Shown: positions 1-4,862 of the stretch, piece by piece
Layout of the letters: the number at the start of each line of letters is the position of its first letter
How positions within the stretch are numbered: position 1 is the first letter of the stretch
Assembly (NCBI GenBank): GCA_023129265.1
Contig: JAGMCJ010000063.1
Location: forward strand, 1 to 6,688
Source: Thermoplasmata archaeon
Lineage (GTDB): Archaea; Thermoplasmatota; Thermoplasmata; RBG-16-68-12; JAGMCJ01
Length of the DNA stretch: 6,688 nucleotides
Direction: 5' to 3'
Position numbers and translations under genes: made by a program
The notes under the pieces: generated by a model
The model's database searches: none
What the model was told of the DNA's origin: nothing
What the model saw: the letters and a program-made list of their open reading frames with translations, nothing else

Positions 1-23
1 CAAGGCGCACCTTCGGACGGACT

Positions 24-52
24 ACGCTCTTCGAAACCTTAATGAAGAGCGT
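24..52. repeat. 9-bp inverted repeat enclosing the rnz promoter
   Basis: ACGCTCTTC (24-32) and GAAGAGCGT (44-52) are perfect reverse complements separated by 11 bases. The spacer, GAAACCTTAAT, is the candidate BRE and most of the TATA-like box of rnz. As DNA this could be an operator whose occupant would block TBP/TFB. As RNA it could be a 9-bp hairpin at the end of a transcript entering from the left, although only a weak T-run (58-60) follows. One repeat like this somewhere in 6.7 kb is not improbable by chance. Its exact placement around the promoter is what makes it notable. Confidence 0.45.
33..45 (+). promoter_or_regulatory. Candidate BRE/TATA promoter of rnz
   Basis: GAAACC (33-38) followed by TTAATGA (39-45) resembles an archaeal BRE plus a weak TATA box. 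Its centre is about 29 bases before the GTG start at 71, so transcription would begin within a few bases of the start codon and the mRNA would be leaderless or nearly so. No Shine-Dalgarno sequence lies before the GTG, which fits. The box is far from a perfect TATA consensus. Confidence 0.4.
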
Positions 53-70
53 GCCTCTTTCGTTCCAGTC

Positions 71-979
71 GTGCAAATCGTATTCCTGGGAACAGGTGGG
101 AGTTGGCCCTCGCCAAAAAGGAACGTGGCAGCCGTGGCAGTCAAGAGAGGAAGGGAGATCATCCTCTTCGACTGCGGGGAGGGCACACAGAGACAGTTCA
201 TGATATCTAACCTCTCATTCATGCAGGTTCAGAAGATATTCATAACCCACTTCCACGGAGACCATTTCCTTGGGCTTCCAGGACTGATACAGAGCATGAC
301 GCTGAACGACAGAGAAGATTCGTTGCGGATATGGGGTCCCAAGGGGATAAGGGAGCTGACGGACGTGCTTCTGAGGATCGGCTACTTCAATCCTGGTTTC
401 GACGTCTACGTAGAGGAGATGGGGGACGGATCAAAGGTCGACTTCCCGGAGTACACGGTCACGAGCATCAAGATGAGACACAATGTCCCGTCCATCGGAT
501 TCGTGCTTCAAGAGAACGACAGACCTGGCAAGTTCAACCGCGAGAGGGCGATTGAGCTGGGTCTGCCAGAGGGGCCGCTGTTCGGCAGGCTTCAGAGAGG
601 AGAGACCGTTGAGCACGAGGGCACGACCATAACGCCTGACATGGTCCTCGGGGAGAGGCGGGCGGGAAGAAAGATCGCATACTCGGGGGACACGCTGCCC
701 TCGCAGAGCTTCGCGGACGTTGCAACGGGCTCCGATGTTCTCATCCATGATGCCACGACGGATGCCAGCCTTGAGGAGAAGGCAAATGAGTTCGGGCACT
801 CGTCCTCCCGCCAGGCCGCTCAGATCGCAAGAGACTGCGGTGCCCAGACGCTGTTCTTGATACACATCAGCCCCAGGTACGAGGACGTGTCCACACTGGA
901 GAAGGACGCAAGAGACGTCTTCGAGAATGCCCACGTCCCGAACGATTTCGATGAGTACCTTGTGCGGTACAGAGACTAG
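71..979 (+). CDS. rnz: Ribonuclease Z (tRNA 3'-trailer endonuclease)
   Basis: This is a cytoplasmic zinc-dependent endonuclease of the metallo-beta-lactamase fold that cuts tRNA precursors just after the discriminator base. It has 302 residues, close to the usual length of the short (ELAC1-type) RNase Z. The N-terminus carries the family opening IVFLGTGGSWPSP (3-15). The metal-binding set is visible: H60-F-H62-G-D64-H65, H137, D207 in the SGDT segment, and H265 in IHISPRY. The flexible tRNA-binding exosite arm is present at about 151-180 (GLPEGPLFGRLQRGETV). The usual HEAT segment reads H226-D-A-T, and GHSS follows at 242-245. The frame stays open to the left edge, but the GTG at 71 is chosen because the conserved family N-terminus begins right after it. 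Identity is secure from motifs; the GTG start is likely but not proven. The gene appears to have its own promoter and is followed by mat after 86 bases. Confidence 0.96.
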   Translation: MQIVFLGTGGSWPSPKRNVAAVAVKRGREIILFDCGEGTQRQFMISNLSFMQVQKIFITHFHGDHFLGLPGLIQSMTLNDREDSLRIWGPKGIRELTDVLLRIGYFNPGFDVYVEEMGDGSKVDFPEYTVTSIKMRHNVPSIGFVLQENDRPGKFNRERAIELGLPEGPLFGRLQRGETVEHEGTTITPDMVLGERRAGRKIAYSGDTLPSQSFADVATGSDVLIHDATTDASLEEKANEFGHSSSRQAAQIARDCGAQTLFLIHISPRYEDVSTLEKDARDVFENAHVPNDFDEYLVRYRD

Positions 980-1010
980 CCAAACAAAACGTCCATCACG
1001 TTCGAAAAAC

Positions 1011-1024
1011 CGAAAGGAATAAAT
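1011..1024 (+). promoter_or_regulatory. Candidate BRE/TATA promoter of mat
   Basis: CGAAAGG (1011-1017) followed by AATAAAT (1018-1024) fits an archaeal BRE plus TATA-like box. Transcription would start near 1048, giving a leader of about 18 bases that includes the Shine-Dalgarno sequence at 1053-1060. The TATA match is moderate, and read-through from rnz is also possible. Confidence 0.4.
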
Positions 1025-1052
1025 CGAGGGCTGAACTTCAAGTTCACTCCAC

Positions 1053-1060
1053 GGGGAGGA
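1053..1060 (+). promoter_or_regulatory. Shine-Dalgarno sequence of mat
   Basis: GGGGAGGA lies five bases before the ATG at 1066 and is complementary to the CCUCC end of archaeal 16S rRNA. It fixes the mat start. It also shows that the organism mixes leadered SD genes with leaderless ones such as srp54. Confidence 0.75.
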
Positions 1061-1065
1061 AACAC

Positions 1066-2262
1066 ATGAATCGTAACATCTGGGTTGAGCAGGCCAATCG
1101 TGTACCGATGGAAAAGACGAAGATAGAGATCGTGGAAAGGAAGGGGATTGGACACCCAGACAGCATTGCCGATGGGCTTGCGGAATCGGTGAGCAGGGCG
1201 CTGTGCAAGCTGTACAAGGAACGGTACGATAGGATCCTTCATCACAATACCGACGAGACGCAGATCGTGGGCGGTCAGTCGGCGCCCAAGTTCGGTGGTG
1301 GAACGGTTCTCGAGCCCGTGTACATCCTTCTGGTGGGAAGGGCAACGACGCAAGTGAACGGAGAGAGACTGCCGTACAGGTCAAGGGCGATAAGGGCGGC
1401 CAGAGACTACCTGGAATCCTTCTGCCCGCATCTCGACGTCAATATGGACGTCATGCTGGACTGCAGAATCGGCCAGGGATCCGTGGACCTCAGAGATCTC
1501 TATGAAACCCATAAGCTGCTCGCGAATGACACATCGTTCGGGGTGGGCTACGCGCCCTTCAGCGAGACCGAGATAATCACGTACGAGACGGAGCGGCTCA
1601 TCAACGGTCCGCTGAAGAAGGAGATTCCAGAAGTGGGCGAAGACGTAAAAGTGATGGCAACGAGAGTCCACGATGACATCAACCTGACCGTGGCGGCGGC
1701 GATGGTTGACCGCCTCGTCCCGGACAAGTCGCACTATGTCAGCGTCGTCGAGGAACTGAAGGAGAGGCTTCTCAAGAACGCTCTCGGGCAGACCAAAAGG
1801 AACGTGAACGTGGACATAAACACCGGCGACAACTACGATGATGGCATATTCTATCTCACTGTGACGGGACTCTCGTTCGAGAACGGTGACGATGGGTCCG
1901 TTGGCAGGGGGAACCGGGCAAACGGGCTGATCACGCCTTTCAGACCGATGAGCATGGAGGCGACCGCGGGCAAGAATCCAGTGACCCACGTTGGGAAGCT
2001 CTACAACATCCTGACTTTGAAAATCGCCAGCGACATCGTCAAGGTCGGGGGCGGTGACGTCCTCGAAGCATATGTGAGAATCGTTTCCCAGATCGGGAAA
2101 CCGATAGACGATCCCCAGGCGGCGAGCATCCAGCTCGTGATGGCCGATGGCGCTCCGCTGAGCGGTGTCCAGTCGGAGGCGGAAGCAGTTGCGGATGAGT
2201 GGCTCGCAAACATCTCCAAAATCACTGACCTCATTGTGAGTGGAGAAGTGTCTGTCTTCTGA
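1066..2262 (+). CDS. mat: S-adenosylmethionine synthetase, archaeal type
   Basis: Methionine adenosyltransferase makes S-adenosylmethionine, phosphate and pyrophosphate from ATP and L-methionine, supplying the cell's methyl donor in the cytoplasm. The 398 residues match the usual length of about 400 for the archaeal class, which is very divergent from bacterial MetK. Visible family signatures are ERKGIGHPDSIADG (24-37) with the catalytic-loop H30-P-D32, HHNTDETQIVGGQ (59-71), NVDINTGDNYDDG (248-260), and the Gly-rich segment GRGNRANGLITPFRPMSMEA (280-299) followed by GKNPVTHVGKLYN (302-314). The ATG is supported by the strong Shine-Dalgarno sequence at 1053-1060. All motifs look intact, with no frameshift. 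It lies between rnz and a coiled-coil gene on the same strand, but each neighbour seems to have its own promoter. No known SAM-sensing RNA is recognisable in the leader, which is too short for one. Confidence 0.97.
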   Translation: MNRNIWVEQANRVPMEKTKIEIVERKGIGHPDSIADGLAESVSRALCKLYKERYDRILHHNTDETQIVGGQSAPKFGGGTVLEPVYILLVGRATTQVNGERLPYRSRAIRAARDYLESFCPHLDVNMDVMLDCRIGQGSVDLRDLYETHKLLANDTSFGVGYAPFSETEIITYETERLINGPLKKEIPEVGEDVKVMATRVHDDINLTVAAAMVDRLVPDKSHYVSVVEELKERLLKNALGQTKRNVNVDINTGDNYDDGIFYLTVTGLSFENGDDGSVGRGNRANGLITPFRPMSMEATAGKNPVTHVGKLYNILTLKIASDIVKVGGGDVLEAYVRIVSQIGKPIDDPQAASIQLVMADGAPLSGVQSEAEAVADEWLANISKITDLIVSGEVSVF

Positions 2263-2300
2263 GGAACGACCCGCTTCTGCCATCGATTGCCGGGCACAAA

Positions 2301-2314
2301 GAAAGGGTTATAAG
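2301..2314 (+). promoter_or_regulatory. BRE/TATA promoter of the coiled-coil gene
   Basis: GAAAGGG (2301-2307) followed by TTATAAG (2308-2314) is a good archaeal BRE/TATA pair. A start of transcription is expected near 2337-2339. That makes the mRNA leaderless if TTG 2339 is used, or gives a leader of about 12 bases if ATG 2351 is used. Confidence 0.6.
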
Positions 2315-2350
2315 CAGTTCGTTCCATTTTAAGCCCTGTTGGCTGTGCAA

Positions 2351-3220
2351 ATGACCGAGTTGATAAGCGAGCTCCTGGAGAAAAGGAACGAAAGGAACGT
2401 CGAGGCAGAGAGGCACAGGAGAAGGCGCGATGAGCTCAACGACAAAACGAAGCAATGGGTCATGAGGAGAGACGAGCTGAATGCTGCTGTCAGAGAGCTA
2501 ATCGAGGAGGCCGCGAAACACAGAGAGGAGAGGGACAGGCTCAATCTCGACGTCAAGGAGACAAAGAGGGAGAGGGACAGGCTCAACCGCTCCGTCAACG
2601 ATGCCATCGACAGAATCAACAGACTGAAGAGAAGGCACACACCGAGGGGAGAGGTGCCGCTCAGTCGACTGAAGAAGGACCTGAGAGACCTGGAATTCAG
2701 ACAGATGACCTCGGTCTTGAAAATCGACAAAGAGAGGGAGCTCGTGGAGTCCCTTTCAAAGGTCAAGACCGAGATTGACAAGAGGGAAAAGCAACTAGAA
2801 AAGGTGGAGGAGATTCAAGAAGCCACTCGGGAACTCGAAAGCATCAAATCGAAAGCCGAGGAATGCCATGGGAAGGTCGGCGAGCTAGCAGATGCGGCAC
2901 AGGAAGAGCATGACAAGATGATGGCCTTCTATGAGAAGAGCGACGGAATCCGTAAGGAGGCGGACGGGGCCCAGGAGCAGTTCATCAGAACGAAGATGAT
3001 GGCTGACGAGGAGCACAAGAAGCACATAGCCATGATCAGAGAGGTGCATGACTTCGACAAGATGATCAGCGGGATAAGACGCAAACACAGAAGGGAGAGA
3101 GTTTCCGAGGACGAGACGGTCGCCAAGAGGGAAGCTGATGAGATATATGACCGCTTCAAGAGGGGTGAGAAGCTCAGCACGGAAGACCTGATGACGTTGC
3201 AGAAGTCTGGCTACCTATAG
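2351..3220 (+). CDS. Coiled-coil protein, COG1340-like, function unknown
   Basis: From ATG 2351 the product is 289 residues, highly charged and almost entirely predicted helix. No signal peptide or membrane segment is visible, so it is probably cytoplasmic. The N-terminal coil carries R-[DN]-x-[LR]-N motifs at about residues 12, 26, 40, 61 and 75, spaced 14, 14, 21 and 14, all multiples of seven. A short break with prolines (HTPRGEVP, 96-103) separates it from a second long coil. The C-terminus ends in a compact non-coil segment, IYDRFKRGEKLSTEDL (265-280), of the kind I recall in archaeal COG1340 coiled-coil proteins; that assignment is from memory and tentative. Upstream in-frame TTG 2339 and GTG 2345 are alternative starts. 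I prefer the ATG because no Shine-Dalgarno sequence supports any of them, although the TATA spacing would suit a leaderless TTG. No biochemical role can be deduced. A structural or scaffolding partner of RNA or chromosome machinery is only a guess. Confidence 0.85.
   Translation: MTELISELLEKRNERNVEAERHRRRRDELNDKTKQWVMRRDELNAAVRELIEEAAKHREERDRLNLDVKETKRERDRLNRSVNDAIDRINRLKRRHTPRGEVPLSRLKKDLRDLEFRQMTSVLKIDKERELVESLSKVKTEIDKREKQLEKVEEIQEATRELESIKSKAEECHGKVGELADAAQEEHDKMMAFYEKSDGIRKEADGAQEQFIRTKMMADEEHKKHIAMIREVHDFDKMISGIRRKHRRERVSEDETVAKREADEIYDRFKRGEKLSTEDLMTLQKSGYL
2527..2586 (+). repeat. 18-bp direct repeat, 42-bp period, inside the coiled-coil gene
   Basis: GGAGAGGGACAGGCTCAA occurs identically at 2527-2544 and 2569-2586. 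The 42-base spacing equals 14 codons, which is two heptads. It encodes the ERDRLN motif twice. The identity at DNA level, including the third codon positions, suggests recent internal duplication or gene conversion of a two-heptad unit rather than convergence of the protein alone. Confidence 0.8.
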
Positions 3221-3242
3221 AGCCGAGTGCTCGATTTTCAAG

Positions 3243-3257
3243 AAAGCTTTAAATATA
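3243..3257 (+). promoter_or_regulatory. Strong BRE/TATA promoter of a candidate small RNA
   Basis: GAAAGC (around 3242-3247) followed by TTTAAATATA (3248-3257) is the best TATA match in the window. It stands alone, with no protein gene beginning downstream at the expected distance. Its centre at about 3252 predicts a transcription start near 3278, exactly where a long stem-loop begins. It lies about 270 bases before srp54, which has its own TATA box. Confidence 0.7.
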
Positions 3258-3277
3258 GGTGATAGAATATATCGCAT

Positions 3278-3352
3278 GGGGAGTTTTGGGCTAGTTCGTT
3301 AGAGTGCATCCCATCCCTTCTGACAAGGCTAGCCCTCCCTTTTCTATTTTTT
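3278..3352 (+). ncRNA. Candidate small structured RNA with C-rich loop
   Basis: A single long hairpin begins at the predicted transcription start. GGGA (3279-3282) pairs with TCCC (3336-3339). After a 5' bulge GTTTT, GGGCTAG (3288-3294) pairs perfectly with CTAGCCC (3329-3335). Inside a small internal loop, GTTAGAG (3298-3304) pairs with TTCTGAC (3318-3324) including two G-U pairs. The 13-base apical loop, TGCATCCCATCCC (3305-3317), is C-rich and contains CATCCC twice. T-rich sequence (3340-3352) follows directly and looks like an archaeal terminator. Promoter, stem-loop and terminator together define an RNA of about 60-75 nt. It does not resemble tRNA, SRP RNA or RNase P RNA. The C-rich loop could pair with G-rich translation-start regions, but no target is established. 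An eight-codon ORF from ATG 3276 to TAG 3302 also exists and is probably fortuitous. Existence as a transcript is inferred, not shown. Confidence 0.55.
3336..3352 (+). terminator. T-rich terminator after the candidate small RNA
   Basis: TCCC closes the stem and is followed by TTTTCTATTTTTT (3340-3352), the longest T-rich run in the window. Archaeal RNA polymerase terminates at such U-tracts, here helped by the preceding stem. This fits a discrete short transcript that does not read into srp54. Confidence 0.6.
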
Positions 3353-3490
3353 GACATCCAGAGAGTGCCATGTGGTTCTGTCATTGGACAGATTGGAGGT
3401 CCACGCGCATCTTGTTCCGGAGAATGAGCGGAGTCGTGAACCGAGCTTCTTGGGAATACGGCCAGCCATCTAGAGAATGGGCGGTGGAAT
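3353..3490 (+). other. Non-coding stretch with a second possible hairpin
   Basis: This is the rest of the 301-base gap before srp54. I see no convincing ORF, tRNA or promoter of its own. A possible structured element lies at 3365-3408. GTGC pairs with GCGC (3365-3368 with 3405-3408), GTGG with CCAC (3372-3375 with 3401-3404), and TCTGTC with GACAGA (3377-3382 with 3387-3392) closing an ATTG loop. That makes fourteen pairs in all, with a 3-base bulge and an asymmetric 8-base internal loop. It could be a further RNA, an extension of the first one, or chance. Confidence 0.25.
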
Positions 3491-3499
3491 CTTAATATA
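3491..3499 (+). promoter_or_regulatory. TATA box of srp54 (leaderless)
   Basis: CTTAATATA (3491-3499) is centred about 27 bases before ATG 3522, so the predicted transcription start coincides with the start codon. No Shine-Dalgarno sequence is present between them. srp54 is therefore probably translated from a leaderless mRNA. Confidence 0.65.
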
Positions 3500-3521
3500 G
3501 ACAACGCCATATTCGACAACG

Positions 3522-4862
3522 ATGAGCTTTGAGAAATTCGGCGCCTCGCTCAGGAACGCAATGAAGAAGGTGTTCTCGGCCTCCCATCTGGACAAGGACC
3601 TCATAAGGGAAGTTGTCAGGGACATCCAGCGAGCCCTGCTCAGAGCCGATGTCAACGTGCAACTGACCCTCGAACTCTCGAAGACGCTCGAGGAGAGGTC
3701 CCTGAAAGAGGCACCGCCTGCAGGAATGAGCGCGAGAGAACACGTTGCCAGAATCATCTATGAAGAGCTCGTCAACATACTGGGAGAGGGGAAGGAGCTC
3801 AAGCTTCAGAAGCAGAGGCTGCTTCTCGTCGGTCTGTACGGTCAAGGGAAGACGACCACCGCGGGGAAGATTGCGAGGTACTTCCAGAAGAGAGGTCTGA
3901 AGGTTGGAATCATTGCGGGGGATGTCCACAGACCGGCTGCGTTCGAACAGCTCTCCCAGATAGCGAGATCCATAAACGTGCCCGTCCACGGGGACCCCAG
4001 CGAGAAGAGGGCAGAGAGGATTGTGAAGGAGGGCATGAAGCGCTTCGAAGCCTTCGACGTCGTGATAGTGGACACGAGCGGGAGGCATTCCCTCGAGAAG
4101 GACCTGATAAGGGAGATCAAGAACGTGTCGAAGGTCGCCAATCCCACTGACACCGTCCTCGTACTGGACGCGACAATGGGACAGCAGGCGGGGCCTCAGG
4201 CGAAGGCGTTCCACGACGCCATCGGTGTGACATCCGTTGTGTTGGCAAAGCTGGACGGCTCGGCAAAGGGCGGCGGGGCACTGAGCGCGATCTCGGAGAC
4301 CGGCGCCTCCATCGTTTTCATAGGAACGGGCGAAAAGATCGACGACCTGGAGAAGTTCGATCCTCAGAGATTCATCTCGCGTCTTCTCGGAATGGGCGAC
4401 CTCAAGCTCCTGCTCGAAAGAGCCCAGGAGGCCATGAACGAGGAGAAGGCGAAGGAGACCGTCAAGAATATGATGAGCGGGAGATTCACACTGAAGGACA
4501 TGTACAGCCAGATGGAGATGCTCAGCGGAATGGGCCCGCTCAGAAAGCTGATGAGCCTTCTGCCCGGTATGCCTGGGAAGCTCAGCGACGATGACCTGGA
4601 GACCGCTCAGACGAGACTGAGGAAGTTCAGGTTCATCATGGACTCCATGACGGATGACGAGATGACGAGCCCGAGAATCGTGAAGGGAAGCAGAATCGCG
4701 AGAATCGCAAGGGGCAGTGGAACCTCCCCCAAGGACGTTAGGGAGCTCCTAAAGCAGTACGACATGTCCCGAAAGGCGCTCAAAGGCCTGGCGGGAAACC
4801 GCAAGATGAGAAGGCAGCTGATGAAACAGATGCAGGCCGCCGATTTCGACATGCCGTCCTAG
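3522..4862 (+). CDS. srp54: Signal recognition particle 54 kDa GTPase (SRP54/Ffh)
   Basis: SRP54 binds signal sequences emerging from the ribosome and, with SRP RNA and the receptor FtsY, delivers them to the membrane translocon. The 446 residues have the usual N-G-M order: a helical N domain (about 1-95), a GTPase domain (about 100-295) and a methionine-rich M domain (about 300-446). Visible motifs are the P-loop GLYGQGKTTT (104-113), DVHRPAA (134-140), DTSGRH (184-189), AKLDGSAKGGG (242-252) and GTGEKIDDLEKFDP (268-281). The SRP RNA-binding motif SRIARIARGSG (390-400) identifies it as SRP54 rather than FtsY. Three positions differ from the common family form: Y106 where Gln is usual in the P-loop, S186 instead of Ala in DTAGR, and A242 instead of Thr in TKLDG. 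The essential Lys, Thr and Asp residues remain, so the enzyme should be active. The start is fixed by the leaderless promoter. The stop abuts the stop of convergent pcn. Confidence 0.97.
   Translation: MSFEKFGASLRNAMKKVFSASHLDKDLIREVVRDIQRALLRADVNVQLTLELSKTLEERSLKEAPPAGMSAREHVARIIYEELVNILGEGKELKLQKQRLLLVGLYGQGKTTTAGKIARYFQKRGLKVGIIAGDVHRPAAFEQLSQIARSINVPVHGDPSEKRAERIVKEGMKRFEAFDVVIVDTSGRHSLEKDLIREIKNVSKVANPTDTVLVLDATMGQQAGPQAKAFHDAIGVTSVVLAKLDGSAKGGGALSAISETGASIVFIGTGEKIDDLEKFDPQRFISRLLGMGDLKLLLERAQEAMNEEKAKETVKNMMSGRFTLKDMYSQMEMLSGMGPLRKLMSLLPGMPGKLSDDDLETAQTRLRKFRFIMDSMTDDEMTSPRIVKGSRIARIARGSGTSPKDVRELLKQYDMSRKALKGLAGNRKMRRQLMKQMQAADFDMPS

Noticed and set aside
1..42. Possible C-terminal tail of an upstream gene (frame from base 1: QGAPSDGLRSSKP then TAA TGA).
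   Set aside because: Thirteen codons without the G/C-rich third positions of the other genes, and nothing to compare with. It cannot be told from an open stretch by chance.
980..1065. A SAM-responsive riboswitch before mat.
   Set aside because: The gap is 86 bases and the predicted leader only about 18; there is no recognisable SAM aptamer.
431..1384. A 317-codon minus-strand ORF across rnz and mat.
   Set aside because: It is antisense to two secure genes, spans the gap between them, and has no recognisable motif. Long antisense frames are common opposite GC-rich third positions.
2329..2781. A 150-codon minus-strand ORF very rich in Leu and Ser, looking like membrane segments.
   Set aside because: It is the antisense reading of the Arg/Glu/Lys/Asp-rich coiled coil, whose codons reverse to Ser and Leu. 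It is an artefact.
3224..3239. CGAGTGCTCG followed by ATTTTC as a terminator of the coiled-coil gene.
   Set aside because: A two-base loop is too small for the full stem and the T-run is only four bases. The later T-tract at 3340-3352 is far stronger.
3276..3302. Eight-codon leaderless ORF (MGSFGLVR) at the predicted start of the small RNA.
   Set aside because: Too short to support, and its bases are fully explained by the stem. Downstream srp54 has its own promoter, so an attenuator role is unlikely.
3259..3323. Box C/D sRNA reading: GTGATAG (3259-3265) as box C and CTGA (3320-3323) as box D.
   Set aside because: The box C match is imperfect and lies upstream of the predicted transcription start. 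No D' or C' boxes are found, and box D is buried in a good stem.
3411..3433. Similarity of TTCCGGAGAATGAGCGG to the SRP RNA helix 8 motif (CCGGAAGGGAGCAG), tempting beside srp54.
   Set aside because: The GNAR tetraloop and the flanking pairs do not form, the internal-loop bases are wrong, and no long flanking helices (helix 5/6) are present.
3238..3519. A 93-codon minus-strand ORF filling the gap before srp54.
   Set aside because: It starts with TTG without a Shine-Dalgarno sequence, contains the small-RNA promoter and terminator, overlaps the srp54 TATA box, and shows no recognisable protein features.
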